From Macrotis lagotis (taxonomy: Eukaryota; Chordata; Mammalia; Peramelemorphia; Peramelidae): a stretch of DNA of 64,000 nt. Shown in pieces: positions 1 through 11,472 of the stretch; position 1 is the stretch's first letter; each line of letters opens with the position of its first letter. Where the stretch lies: positions 256,934,294-256,998,293 of the forward strand of contig NC_133666.1 in NCBI RefSeq assembly GCF_037893015.1. Reading direction: 5' to 3'. The notes beneath the pieces were generated by a model. The model had not been told where the DNA came from. It saw only the letters and a program-made list of their open reading frames with translations, and made no database searches. Both the position numbers and the translations under genes were made by a program.

Positions 1-101
1 GATAAAGGCATCTTGCTAAATGAAACTTGTAACTTGTTTTCCCTAATTATTTAAAAACAGTTAATAGAATAATCTTCTTCTTCATAATCTGGATAATTAT
101 T

Positions 102-318
102 AGGGACAGCTAGGTAGCAACTAGGATAGAGTGCTTGGTCCAGAGGCAATCAAACACTTAGTTGCTGTGTGATCCTGAGTAATTCACTTGATTGCTGTTT
201 GCTTTAGTTTCCTCACCTTTAAAAAGGGGGTATTAATAGTATGTACTTTCCAAGGTTCTTGTGAGGATTAGATGAGATAATAGTTATAAAGTATATAGCA
301 CAGTGACTGGCATGTAGA
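102..318 (+). repeat. THER/MIR-family CORE-SINE relic
   Basis: A tRNA-like head (GACAGCTAGGTAGCAACTAG) is followed by the MIR-like run GTTTCCTCACCTTTAAAAAG, then GTGAGGATTAGATGAGATAA and GCACAGTGACTGGCATGTAG. This is the classic MIR order of head, core and tail, with heavy divergence. Confidence 0.75.
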
Positions 319-329
319 TTTTCAGTTTC

Positions 330-1160
330 TTCCCTAACTGCTCCTCAGGATCTTTTTCTGGTCATAACATCCAAGCCATAACCACTAAATCTGGGTGTTT
401 CCCAAGGTTCTAGTCTGGGCCCTCTCCTCTTATTCCTCTATTATATATTGTTTGATGTTCTTATTGGTTCTCATGGTTCACAGATCATCTTTAGGTGTAG
501 GATTCTCAGATCTGTTTATCCTGTCCTAACCTTCTTTTCATGTCCAACTACCTATGGGACATTTTAAGCTCTCTGTACTGCAGACATGTCAAACTCTATA
601 GTTCAAACAGAACTCATTAGTATTTTTCTCAAACTTTCCCCTTATCCTAACTTTCTTAGTACTGTCCAAGGCAACACTATCCTCCCAATTATCCAGGTTT
701 CCAACCTCAGCATCATACTGAATTCATCTAAAATACCTAGTCTATTGCCAAATATTGTCATTTCTACCTTTATAACATCTATTCTATTTTACTTCTCTCC
801 TATGGAACTGCTACTTTCATGATGCATTCCCTTATCATCTTATGTGCAGAATGTTGTAGTACTATAACTCTACCCTGGCCATTTCAGAAGTGTAGAATGC
901 ATGTTTCTTTTCTTTTTCTTTTTTCTTTTGGCAAAGCAATGGGGTTAAGTGACTTGCCTAAGGTCATACAGCTGAGTAATTATTAAGTGTCTGAGGTCAA
1001 ATTTGAACTCAGGTACTCCTGACTTCAAGGCCGGTGCTCTATCCACTGCACCACCTAGCTGCTCTGAATGCACATTTCTTAATAAATATTTATTAACTGG
1101 TTGATTGATTACAGATTATGAATTGAATAAGAAAGGGAAAGTAAGACAGAAAAAAAGATT
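330..1160 (+). repeat. L2 LINE, ORF2 C-terminal part and 3' end, interrupted by a SINE
   Basis: Sense frame pieces resemble the thumb end of L2 reverse transcriptase: QTELI, then a GNTILPIIQVSNLSIILNSS stretch at about 606-729. The copy jumps from ORF2 text near 855 to the 3'-end text TTAATAAATATTTATTAACTG near 1080, so an internal deletion predates the SINE at 909-1064. The segment from about 751 is matched in inverted orientation at 4430-4675. Confidence 0.7.
909..1064 (-). repeat. tRNA-derived marsupial SINE (SINE1/WSINE1-like)
   Basis: Antisense copy running from the T-rich tail through CAATGGGGTTAAGTGACTTG to GTGCTCTATCCACTGCACCA. The flanks GAATGCATGTTTCTT and GAATGCACATTTCTT form an imperfect target-site duplication. 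The inverted partner locus near 4505-4520 has the empty site. Confidence 0.88.
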
Positions 1161-1270
1161 TTCTTTTTTTGTTTATAAAGTATGCAATTCCTCTCTTCCT
1201 GCTTCATGTACAAATGTAGTATTTAGATTAGATAAATTAAAAATCACATTATGGTAACTTTATGGAAAGG

Positions 1271-1324
1271 GATACATACATATATGTATATATGCACACA
1301 CATATATATGTAAATATATATATG

Positions 1325-1392
<68 letters not shown>
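1271..1392. repeat. (TA)n-(GA)n compound microsatellite
   Basis: An alternating TA/CA tract passes into a pure TA run and then a GA run of about 20 bases. Confidence 0.95.
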
Positions 1393-1395
<3 letters not shown>

Positions 1396-1479
1396 TTATT
1401 TTTATTGTTTTATTTTCTTGCTTAAATCAATTAATCCAAATCAATTTCTCATTTCTTCTGTACTTGGAAAATGAGGGAG

Positions 1480-2475
1480 ACATTAAAATAAAAATTATAG
1501 AGCCTCAGAGATGGCTTTAAAGGGGTGGCCTTCATTCAGGGACTGATGCTTTTTTATTTTTGTATGACCTGCAGTACCTAGCAGAGTGAATAGATACTCA
1601 GAAAATATTAGTTTATTTAATACATGAATGATTTTTTCCTCCAGTTCAAGTGGTAGAGAATATTTCTCATGAGTAAAATTATGATGAAAACTAAAATAGC
1701 TCAGCTTTCATGTTAGTGAAGGAGATAGCTCAGAAGGATTAGAGGTGAGGGTTATCCCTCTACTTTTGGATAAGTACATATGTATATGTATTTGTGAAAG
1801 TATTTCTGTGTGTATATATATATGCATATATAAAGCACACATGTATATTATTTACATACTCATACACATGTATCTTTTCAGAAGAGCATATTGGTAATCT
1901 GCCATGACTAGAAGAGGAAAAAAGAATCTTACCCACTTTTCTTATTTTCTAGTAATGATGGAGACTTTATATTTCTACATTAAGGGCAGATTAAAGGAAG
2001 GACAGAGTTATTTTTCTATATCTCTATCAAACTGACTTTGCAAGGACACAAGCTTGGTCTGATGAGAGCTGGGGAAAAAACAGGCATAATTTTCTATCAA
2101 GTTGGCTTGTCAGTAGTTGAATGGATACTATGTAAATTTTATATTGATATTCTCTAGAAATTCTACTTGCTTAGCTTGCAGTTATTATAATTGGCCTAAC
2201 CACAAAATTGTAGATCTGAGAGAAGAATGATTTATTCAAATAGAGTAATAAAGGAGATGGTAGACCAAAAATATGTAGAAATACTAGTTAAAGGAATAAT
2301 TCCTGTTGAACTCATCCTCAGTTAAGATCAATTCTATTCTTACAATATGGCTTATGTTGGTGAATCAATTGACTTTGATAAACAATTTGAGTGTGTTTTT
2401 AAATTAAAAATTCTTTCTATTGTTGTATAAAATAATTTGATATTAAATATTGTAAGTTTGGTCAAAAGACGCTAA
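1480..2475. other. AT-rich sequence without recognised genes or repeats
   Basis: A short TA/TG-rich patch lies near 1775-1865. Otherwise I see no open frame of note and no repeat signature. Confidence 0.5.
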
Positions 2476-2479
2476 GACT

Positions 2480-2650
2480 AAGAACCCAGAGTTTTGGCCT
2501 CAGCCCAACTACTCATTGTCTGGCAATATTTATATCCTTTCATCTCTTTATGTTAATTTCCTCATCTCTAATGTGAATAACAGTACCTTTAATACTGGCC
2601 TCATAGGACTGTTTTGAGGATAAAATGAATCATAGATGTAGAAATGTTTT
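2480..2650 (+). repeat. Degenerate MIR/THER relic
   Basis: TTAATTTCCTCATCTCTAAT followed by a TTGAGGATAAAATGAATCAT-type block matches the MIR core and tail order. Confidence 0.5.
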
Positions 2651-3961
2651 CTTAAATGAAAGGGGTAATTATGTAGAAATATTTAAAATAATTGTTAGAT
2701 GAGAAAGTTTCAGAGCACTTATAAATAATAATTAAAATAAATTTCAAAATGCATTTGGGAACACTATTGATGAATTACTTTTTATAAATATTATATGAGA
2801 CCAAACTTAACTGAAAAGTCTCTTTCATAAGAATATTTCCAGTGGCAAGAAGAGGGGCAACTCTGCCATATGTAAGTCATATAATGGTATGCCCCAACTT
2901 GCACATTTCTAACAATACAGACCAAAGGTCATCTTGAATCTGAAATATGAATAGCAAATTAGGAATCCTAAGCTATGACTGGGCAAGCCCTTAATTTCTA
3001 TGAGTGTGAGTTTTCTCACTATGAAATAGGTAGATTACATTAATAGTGGTAGTTTCTTCCATCTCCAAATCCTGTAATTGTTCTGCAAATTTATTCCTTG
3101 TTGCCAATATTACCCTTCTTCAATCTATCCTGAATACTGCAGCAAAGAGTTGTTTTCCCATCAGGATGAGGATAATTTAGTGTTAAGGTTTCCCAACAGC
3201 TATTTTGGATTCTTATTTACTATTCTTGTTTCTTCCTTGTAGAAATATTCTTATTCACCAAGTAAATCTCTTTATTTTGCTCCCTTTGTTCCATTCTTAC
3301 TCTTCTTTATAAGGTACACCATGTCCAGAACATTTTCTCACATCAAGGTCATCAAGCTCCTTCTCTCCATTATTTAAGAACTCTTGAAATCCCATTTTCC
3401 AAATCCTTCATGAAGAAGTGATTTCAGCCTCAAGAATTTTCTGAGCATACTGTGCAAGCAGTTTTTAATGTTTCATTTTCTAAAATAGTTTATACATAAT
3501 GTAAAATGTTTTAATTATTCAATTTTTATATAATTTATCTGTATTTTCTGCCATTTTATGTGCCACCCATTTCCCATATATTGTTATTTTCTTAAAATTA
3601 GCATATCACCTTGCATAGATCCATGTGGAAATGTATGTTTAATTAAAATATATACTTTTTGGTGTTGGTTGCAATATTACACAGAATGGTATTTGTTACT
3701 TTTATGACAATATTTTACTTTTTTATTTACTTGTTTAGTTTTAAAATACAAATATTTTTACAGGAGGTTTAAGCTATTTATTTCACTTTTTCTATTTTTG
3801 GTAAGTTTTTAAGATTTTTTTTTATTATGAACTTAATTATCAATTATCAATGAATAGTTCAGTGTATAAAGACCATCAAAAAGGAGGACTGTATATGAAA
3901 CGACTTCAGTAATATAGTTTTTTAAATGTATATTTTATTTATTTGCTTATAACAAAATCTT
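2651..3961. other. Mostly unassigned AT-rich sequence
   Basis: A weak MIR-like block lies at about 2965-3075. A weak L2-like block lies at about 3100-3430 (CTTCAATCTATCCTGAATAC, then TCCTTCATGAAGAAGTGATT). No coding signal is seen. Confidence 0.4.
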
Positions 3962-4111
3962 GGGGGCAGCTAGGTAGTACAACGGGTAGAGCACTGACCT
4001 AGAGTCAGGAGGATTTGAGCTCAAATCCAGCCTCAGATACTTAATAATTACCTAGCTGTGTGCCTTTGGGCAAGTCACTTAAGCCCATTGCCTTGCAAAA
4101 AGAAAAAAAAA
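3962..4111 (+). repeat. tRNA-derived marsupial SINE
   Basis: Sense copy from GGGGGCAGCTAGGTAG through CTCAAATCCAGCCTCAGATA to CATTGCCTTGCAAAAAG. About 150 bp, nearly complete. Confidence 0.9.
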
Positions 4112-4194
4112 TACCCCCCCAATCCTGTTTGTATCCATTTTTTATTTGAATCTCTTGTTTTTTCTAATATATTTTTGAATGTTTTACTTATCTT

Positions 4195-4278
4195 TCTTCC
4201 TTCTTCCTCTTTCTGCCTCTCTTTATTTCTCTTTTTCTTTTTTCTCCTCTTTTCTTCTCTCCTCTCCTTCCTTTCTTA
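4195..4278. repeat. Polypyrimidine tract
   Basis: Almost pure C/T over about 80 bases following the SINE. Open frames across it are low-complexity artefacts. Confidence 0.8.
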
Positions 4279-4429
4279 TTTTTATCAGTTTCCATATCCC
4301 AACACTCATTTCTAATAAAAGCCCACAAGTGTGGTCACATGAAACAAATAAACATGTTATCTTTACCAAGAAGCATGTGGAATTTTCCTTCTCAGACTTT
4401 TGAAGTCCTTGCTGTTTAGAGAGGCCTTG

Positions 4430-4690
4430 TTGTTTTCTATCTCACTCGCCTTTTATTCTTCAATTCATAATCTTTGATCAATCAGCCAGTTAATAAATAT
4501 TTATTAAGGAACACATATAAATTCTACATTGCCGAAATGGACAATGTAGAGTTACAATGTTAAGAGTAGTCTACTACAACATTCTGTACATAAAGTGATG
4601 GGGAATGCAACAGGATAGGAGTAGTTCTATAGGAAAGAAGTAAAATATAATAGATGCTATAAAGGTAGAAATGAGGATTAAACTAATTAG
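4430..4690 (-). repeat. L2-derived fragment, inverted partner of 751-1150
   Basis: Its reverse complement follows the 751-908 plus 1065-1150 segment closely: ACTTCTTTCCTATAGAACTA, ACAGAATGTTGTAGTAG, TTAATAAATATTTATTAACTG, AGATTATGAATTGAA. The similarity crosses the shared ORF2-to-3'-end deletion and runs past the LINE terminus. The SINE at 909-1064 is absent here. Confidence 0.65.
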
Positions 4691-5259
4691 AATTTTTGTA
4701 CTTCTTAAAAATTGTTTTCCTTTTCATTGTGTAAATTGTTCTCATTCTGATCATTTTATTCTACACTCGCTCATATAAATCTCTCCATAGTTCTCTAAAT
4801 CCATATATGTCAGGGCCCTGGGATTAGTAGGGGTGCTTCCCACAATATTTCATCCAGGATGAACCCTCCAGCCACTATACAGGAAAACAACCCCTGGGAA
4901 AAAGGGGTTCAACATTCCCTCCACCATTAGTTGCTGACCTACTGCTACCAACGGAATAGGTAAGCCAAATGTAAGACATTTTGAGAAACAGGAAGCAGTA
5001 TGTACCAGAAAGATCAAATCACTGCCACCCTTCTCTTGAAACCCTGATGAAAATAATCAAGTATTCTGTAGCATAAAATTCTAAAAAAGAGCATCACCTA
5101 GCAACCCACCTTTTTATTCTGGTTCCTCCAAAGTCATCATTGGGATCCAAATTTTGTGACTAGAGAGTCTAACAATTCTCCCTTCCTTCAAATGAAGACC
5201 ATTTTCCATCTAATGAGCACCTACTTTTTTCTAGTTCTTTGATATAACAATAGGTGTTA
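4691..5259. other. Unassigned sequence
   Basis: Somewhat less AT-rich around 4810-5210. I recognise no gene or repeat. Confidence 0.4.
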
Positions 5260-5417
5260 ATATAAATATTTTTGCTTAAATTTTTACTTTATTTTTAATA
5301 TGTGAAATAAAACAAGCATTTCCATAACAGCAGAATTTCAAAAGATGGTTACAAATGAAACTGCAAATTTATTATGTACAACTTGCTATATAGTTATCAT
5401 GTAACTTTCTTTTTCCC

Positions 5418-5449
5418 TTTATGTGTATGTGTGTATACATATGCACACA

Positions 5450-5499
<50 letters not shown>

Positions 5500-5502
5500 A
5501 TA
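5418..5502. repeat. (CA)n-(TA)n microsatellite
   Basis: TGTGTA, then a long CA run and a TA run, lying within the L1 3' UTR. Confidence 0.95.
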
Positions 5503-6233
5503 ATTCTAGACACATTTATATTTATCATTTTTTCCCTGAATGCAGATAGCATATGCCTTCATAGGTCCTTTTTAGCTAATTTGGGTATTATAATAGTCAA
5601 AATTACTTAGTTGTTCAAAATTGTTCTTAAAACAATATTGCTATTACCATATGCAATGATCTCTTGGTTCTGCTCATTTTGCTCTTCATTATTTCAAGCA
5701 AGTATATCCATATTTTTCTAAAATCAGTGAGTTCATCATTTCTTTTAGCACTATATATATATATTTATATATTCATTATCATATGCTATATATCTTGTTC
5801 AATCATTCCTCAATTGATGAGCATCCCTGCAAATGTCCAGTTCTTTGCCATCACAAAGAGAGCAGCTATAAATGTTTTTGATGATACAAGTTCTTTTTTC
5901 TTTTTTTCCTAATAATCCTCATTGAAAATAGACCTTGTAGTGGTATTACTGGGTTAATATAGATCCCTTCTCTCTATTTTTAAAAATCTCTTTGGGTACA
6001 TATATATCTTATAGTAATATTATAGTCTAGAAAGCCATAAATTTGGGGTATAGTTCTAAACTAATTTCCAAATGGTTATGCAATTCAAATTCTTGGTCTC
6101 CCATAACTTTCTGATAGCATATTCTTCATTATATTATCTTTGTTAAACTCATGGGTATGAGGCGAAACCTTAAAGTTGTTTTAATTTGTCTCTCCTTTAT
6201 TAGTGATTTGGAGCAATTTTTCATACAGCTTTT

Positions 6234-6379
6234 TTTAGGTTTTTGCAAGGCAAATGGGGTTAAGTGGCTTGCCCAAGGCCACACAGCTAGGTAATTATTA
6301 AGTGTCTGAGACCGGACTTGAACCCAGATACTCCTGACTCCAGGGCCAGTCTTTATCCACTGCACCACCTAGCCACCCT
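6234..6379 (-). repeat. tRNA-derived marsupial SINE in L1
   Basis: Antisense copy from GGTTTTTGCAAGGCAAATGG to CACCTAGCCACCCTG. Flanked by ATACAGCTTTTT and ATACAGTTTTTG. Confidence 0.9.
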
Positions 6380-6581
6380 GATACAGTTTTTGATAGTTTC
6401 CATTTCTCCATTTGAAAACTACCTGTTAATAGCTTTTGATATTATCAATTAGAAAACTCTTATTCTTATATATATATTTGCAGTCTTGCATAACCCAATA
6501 TTAATTATTTTTCTTTTCCTCTGATATTTTAACATATCTTTAAAAGAAACACAGACACAGACATGGATACATAGACACACA

Positions 6582-6622
6582 TGAGAGAGAGGAGGGGGGA
6601 GAGAGAGAGAGAGATAGAGAGA
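6582..6622. repeat. (GA)n tract
   Basis: GAGAGAGAGG followed by a further GA run. It sits just beyond the 3' end of the BovB/RTE copy and probably grew from its tail. Confidence 0.85.
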
Positions 6623-6629
6623 GTCATTT

Positions 6630-7740
6630 TTTGAGTCAATGAGTCATATACAACTCTTTGTGAGCTCATGCACCAGAACACACTGGTCCTTCTATCCTTC
6701 TTCACTAATCTCTCAAAACCTGTCCAATTCATGTTTATTGTTTCCATGATATTATCTATCCATCTCATCCTCTGTTGTTCCCTTTGCCTTTTCCCTTCAA
6801 TCTTTCCCAACATAAGGTATTTTCCAATGAGTCACATCCTTTTATTATATGATTAAAATATTTACACTTTAGATTTAGTACTTGACTTCCATTAAATAGC
6901 CTGAATCAGTTTCTTTCAGTATTGATTGAATTGTCTTTCTTGCTAAGTGACTCAAAAGTCTTCTTTTTCCAACACCAAAATTAAAACTTTCAATTCTGCG
7001 TTGTTCAGTTTTCCTTATAGTCCAACTCCTATAGCTATACATTACCATTGGAAAAACTATAGCTTTGATTATATGGAACTTTATGATGTTTCTGCCTTTT
7101 TTTAATATGCTGTCCAGATTTGCTATAACTTTCCTTCCAAGGAGCAACTTTTCCAAGGAGCATCTTTTAATTTCATGGTAATTGCCATCTGCAGTGATCT
7201 TGGAGTCCAAGAATATAAAATCTGAGTTCTGCTTCCATTTCTTCTGCTTCTGTTTGCCAGGAAGTGATTGAATAAATTACCAAGGCCTTAGATTTTTTGT
7301 TTTTTTTCTTTTCTTTATTTTGATATTATACTTCAAGCCAGCTTTTATACTCTCCTCTTTTAATTCCTCTGCACTTTCTTCCTTCAGATTGATATTGTGT
7401 GCATATCTGAGATTGTTGATATTTCTCCTGGCAACCTTAATTCTAGTTTTTGATTCATCCAGCTTGGCATTTCACTTATGTACTCTGTACAGAAGTTAAA
7501 TAAATAGTGACAATATATAGCCTAGTCATACTCCTTTTCCATTGTTTTTCAGGTTTTTTCAAGGCAATGGGGTTAAGTGGCTTGCCCAAGGCCACACGGA
7601 TAGGTAACTATTAAGTGTCTGAGGCCAGATTTGAAATCAGGGACTCATGACTCCAGAGCCGGTGCTCTATCCACTGCGCCACCTAGCCACCCCTCCATTT
7701 TTAAATCAATTGTTGTTCCATGTTTGGTTCTAACTATGTA
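6630..7740 (-). repeat. BovB-like RTE LINE, C-terminal ORF2 and 3' end
   Basis: The minus-strand frame gives BovB signatures: SKITADGNYHEIKRCSLEKL, then LLLGRKVIANLDSILKKGRN, VFPMVMYSYRSWTIRKTEQR, and nearer the 3' end LGKIEGKRQREQQRMRWIDN. BovB ORF2 has the same order (GSKITADG...HEIKRR, MTNLDSILKS, MYGCESWTVKKAE, GRRRRGRQRMRWLDG). The text GGAACAACAATTGAT near 7710 extends it upstream. A SINE interrupts it at 7546-7693. Frameshifts break the frame. RTE/BovB is known in marsupials and for horizontal transfer. Confidence 0.88.
7546..7693 (-). repeat. tRNA-derived marsupial SINE in BovB/RTE
   Basis: Antisense copy with GCAATGGGGTTAAGTGGCTT, GTGCTCTATCCACTGCGCCA and CCTAGCCACCCC. TTCCATTGTTTT and CTCCATTTTTAA flank it. 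Confidence 0.9.
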
Positions 7741-7844
7741 GATATATAGCTTTTAAAACAACAAATGAACATATTTTGTTATCCAGTTAAAAATAAAAAT
7801 TACCAAATCTAATTAGCTTCAAGAACCATGAACCATAAGAAACA

Positions 7845-8165
7845 ACTCTTTTAATTGGTAATACTCAGAAGACTTTTAAAACCTTAAAAGATGGGGTGGC
7901 TAGGTGACACAGTGGATAGAGCACCGGCTCTGGAGTCAGGAGTCCCTGAGTTCAAATCTGGCCTCAGACACTTAATAGTTACCTAGCTGTGTGGCCTTGG
8001 GCAAGCCACTTAAGCCCATTGCCTTGCAAAAAAAAAAGCCTTAAAAAAAACCAAGAACAAAAACCAAACCTTAAAAGATGATGCTGTTAAACTACTGCAC
8101 TCAATATACCTGCAAATTTAGAAAACACAACAGTGGCCTCTATATTGAAAAAGATCAGTTTACAT
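7845..8165 (+). repeat. BovB-like RTE fragment, 5' segment in inverted orientation
   Basis: AAAAGATGATGCTGTTAAAC, TGCACTCAATATACCTGCAA, AACACAACAGTGGCC and AAAAAGATCAGTTTACATCC follow the upstream RT region of BovB. It belongs 5' of the 6630-7740 part but points the other way. A SINE splits it at 7893-8066. Confidence 0.8.
7893..8066 (+). repeat. tRNA-derived marsupial SINE with intact target-site duplication
   Basis: Sense copy from GGGTGGCTAGGTGACACAG to TGCCTTGCAAAAAAAAAAGC. The 14-bp duplication AACCTTAAAAGATG is identical at 7879-7892 and 8067-8080. Confidence 0.93.
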
Positions 8166-9109
8166 CCCAATCAAAAGGAAATGAATCAATAGGGAAGGTA
8201 TTCCTTTCTATTTTGAAAGAAAGATCATTATAGGGCATCTAAACAGTGGTAAACGTCTCTAAATAAACATTATAAAACTAGGGAAATTGATCTAATGAAA
8301 CAACCCTGTGGGTTCTCAAGAGAATTTAGAATTATAGCATAATCTTCCAAAAGGGTTCAAGAGAGAAATAAGAAACTTGAAATAAATTAAAAGAAAAATT
8401 GGGAGAATTTCTGTTTGGCCTGTATAATAGAAAAGATATTTAATAAAATAGGAAAACATCATTCCACAGGAGTGAATCTCTCCAAAAATGTGAAAAACAA
8501 AACAATTGATTCGACATAAAAGTATATTGATGCAAAGGACAATATGAAAGAGAAAGCAAACAGTAAAATAATATAAATAATAAAAAGAGGAGCAAAAAGA
8601 AATAATAAAAGATTGCATGATATTTATATATCTTAAAATCATAAATCTCTCAGAGGAACATAAAAGGTAAAAATGAACACAATAATGAAAGAACAATAGT
8701 AGAAAAACATAAGAACCAAATAAAGAAAAGAAAGCACTACTTTAAAAAATTACACTTACATTCTCAAGAAGAAAAAAATCCTGTGCTCTGACTCCAAGAT
8801 TCATTGTAATAAATTTAATGATACCAGTGATACAAATTCTTAATGTGACCATGAAAAAGATCCTCAAATATAAAAGAAGAAAAATTTAATAGTATGAAAA
8901 TATTTTATACCCACTAGAAACTGCCCGAAAGGAATGTAACAATAATATTCCAAAACTTGAAGGAGTTCAAGATGCAACACAATATTATACATTCTGTTAA
9001 CTTGGACCTAATCATTAAGGGAAAAAAATTGATCATTAAATAAAAAAGAGATATTCTACAAAAATAGACATAGATTATTTGATTGGCAAACACCTCAAAT
9101 AATAAAAAT
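8166..9109. other. A-rich unassigned sequence
   Basis: Strongly A-rich on the plus strand. Probably old retroelement text, but I cannot name it. The open frame at 8316-8696 (minus) is a by-product of poly-T composition. Confidence 0.35.
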
Positions 9110-9115
9110 ATAATT

Positions 9116-9401
9116 TGTTAGGGACTATTGTGTGTGGGAGTCCTGTGAACCTTCATCGCCTGGTGTCCTTGAACACCAGAGCCTTGTTTTACTAAGTGCC
9201 ACGGGAGTGGGAGTGGATTAGATACTTGGAAAGATATTTAAGCACTGGTATTTGGTTCAATAAATGGAGACCTTAGAGACCTTGGTGTATAGGGAGAAAC
9301 TTGTCTCCTTTGTCTCTCGCCCCTGCAAAGTTTTCCTGGGGAAGATTGAGAGAGTCCAGAAAGGAGACTCAACATAATGACGTCTGAACTGGGACTCAAC
9401 A
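9116..9401 (+). mobile_element. Solo LTR of an endogenous retrovirus (fossil)
   Basis: It starts TGTTAGGGAC and ends GGGACTCAACA. Inside are a GATATTTAAG TATA-like box (about 9233), AATAAA at 9259-9264 and a pyrimidine-rich R/U5-like stretch (GTCTCCTTTGTCTCTCGCCC). The six bases on each side, ATAATT and ATGATT, look like a slightly diverged target duplication. Six bases is typical of class II (ERVK-like) elements. No internal retroviral part adjoins it. Confidence 0.72.
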
Positions 9402-10559
9402 ATGATTAAGATAAATAAATATAACTACCAAGGAAAGTAAAAAGGAACAAAATAAATAACCTCATCGTAAGATACTTTAAAAAGGAAAATCCTTCCTTGT
9501 TAAGGGAACAAAAAGAGGGAGATCATTTAAAGTTTTCTTAATTAAAAGTATGCAGGGGAGAAAAGATGAAAGTGGAACTTAAAGAGATAGAAGAAGTAGA
9601 GGGAAGAGACCTGAAACACTGTAGACTAAATTTCTCAATTTATGCCCTCCTCTGCTTACAAGTAACTCCATGCATTCTGTGGGACTAAACTACATAATTT
9701 GTGGGTTCATTAAAAAGGAAGAGGAGAGGAATAAGATATAGAACAATATACAACATCCTAATCAAATTAATAGTAAATAACGAAGGGAAAATAACTCCAA
9801 TACTATGTCATCAACAAACATGGTCATCGGAAAATGGGTGAAGTGGGAAAGGGAATGATTGAAATGAGGGAAAGAAGATCTTGATTCAGTGCTGAGAAGA
9901 TGAATCAAATGAATAAAATAACCCATGAGGGGAGAGAGATACTATAATAGGAAATGAAGAAGCTTGCAGTATGCATAATCTGCAAGGTTTTGGTTCTCAG
10001 ACTCTTTCCTCTGAATGAGTGTTGGTCCTCTACAGACAACATATTGACTCAGGAGAAGGGAAATCCAAGCTACTGGATACAACCAGTCTTTGGAAGGCAA
10101 AGACTCAGAGAGCAGGTTCTTTACCAAATTCTTCAATTTCTTTCTATATTTTCCATTTGCCTTTTTTATAGATATATATTATTATTATTAGCTGTGTGAC
10201 TCTGTGACAAATGGGAAAGACAATGATCAAAGAGGAGGTTAAAGACTAGAACTGAAATATAGTTCAAGAAATTATGGAATCAATCAGGGAATCAGAGAAA
10301 GGGAAATTTCTACCATGGGTCATTCCATTCTCAATATCTCTGATAGAAACTGATATTTGTAAGAATTAGACACACAACAGCAACTAAAAAAAGAAAAGGG
10401 GCACTGAGAGGATTGAGGAGACAAGATTTTCAAGATCATAATATGGAAATTATTTAGAAGAGAAAACTGAAACTTGGTATTTTAGATATAATTACATGAG
10501 AAAGATACTAAAGTAGAAATAAATAAATGTAGAGAAGGTGAATGAAATAGAAATTTAGA
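9402..10559. other. A-rich unassigned sequence
   Basis: Long purine-rich stretches with scattered TTAGCTGTGTGACTCTG SINE-like text at about 10180-10210. No supported gene. Confidence 0.35.
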
Positions 10560-11286
10560 CAAGGGAAGAGGATAAGAATAAAGTTAAGAATTTATTAGAC
10601 CAAGAGGTGAAGAAAAATTTAAAATCATAAACAAAACATAAAAAAGGACAAAAATAATTAGATAAATAAAAGATATATTAGATGAATACAAGGACATAGA
10701 AATCAAGTTAAGTAAAACTCCAAAATGAGGAGAAAAGAATGGATAATAATGGGACTGGAATTCTTCTCCAGTTGACTGGGTTGAAAGTGAGAAGGGAGTC
10801 TATGGAAATAGAATTGCCAGAATTATTATAGGAAAAAAAGTGCTGTTTTAAAATAGGAAGAGGAACAGTAAGAACAACAGCAAAAAAATATTAAAAATCA
10901 ATACTAGAGACAAATTGATGAAAATAAAACTTTCATAGCTTTAAATGCAAAAAACTTACACAAGAAAATAAATAAAAAATTTGATAAGATAATAAAACTC
11001 CACAATCAGTTTCTTATAAGAAATAACAAAACCCCAAACCACAACCAGCAAAACTAAACCATATGCAGAATAAAAAGGAGGGATTGGAACAAAGTGAATT
11101 AAAAAATGCTGGTATTGCAATCCTGCTATCAGACAATGCAAAAAAAAACACAACATAGAGATAAATAAGGAAACTACATTATACTTGAAGGAACCATAAG
11201 CAAATCAGATTTAAATTTATAAAAGAAAAATTAACTGAATTATAAGATGATGTACCTAGACCTAATAAATGTAAGATTTTAATGTT

Positions 11287-11403
11287 CCTCTCTCAGATTA
11301 GGACAAATCTATAAAAAAGGCAAATGGAAAATATAGAAAGAAATTGAAGAATTTGGTAAAGAAATGAGAGCTGAAAGACTGATGATGTTTTCTAAATAGG
11401 AAC
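11287..11403 (+). repeat. Source copy of a 116-bp duplicated segment
   Basis: In its natural context in the L1 endonuclease region. It is repeated at 13691-13806 with only about seven differences, by hand count. Confidence 0.8.
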
Positions 11404-11472
11404 ACTAATGAATATCTTTTTCTGGGCATTACATGGAAATTATACAAAATTTGATAATGTATTAGGGAATAA

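Larger units (their letters stand above)
5260..6470 (-). repeat. Old antisense L1 3' part, interrupted by a microsatellite and a SINE
   Basis: Antisense 3' UTR text (GCATTTCCATAACAGCAGAA, TATGTACAACTTGCTATATA) is followed by the reversed ORF2 C terminus: TCATTCCTCAATTGATGAGC, CAGTTCTTTGCCATCACAAA and GATTTGGAGCAATTTTTCAT. The sense of these is the family's PIDW...MEYY region. Heavily diverged. Confidence 0.8.

Noticed and set aside
8316-8696. 126-codon minus-strand open frame with hydrophobic residues
   Set aside because: A purine-rich plus strand yields F, I, Y and C-rich translations. No start context or family resemblance.
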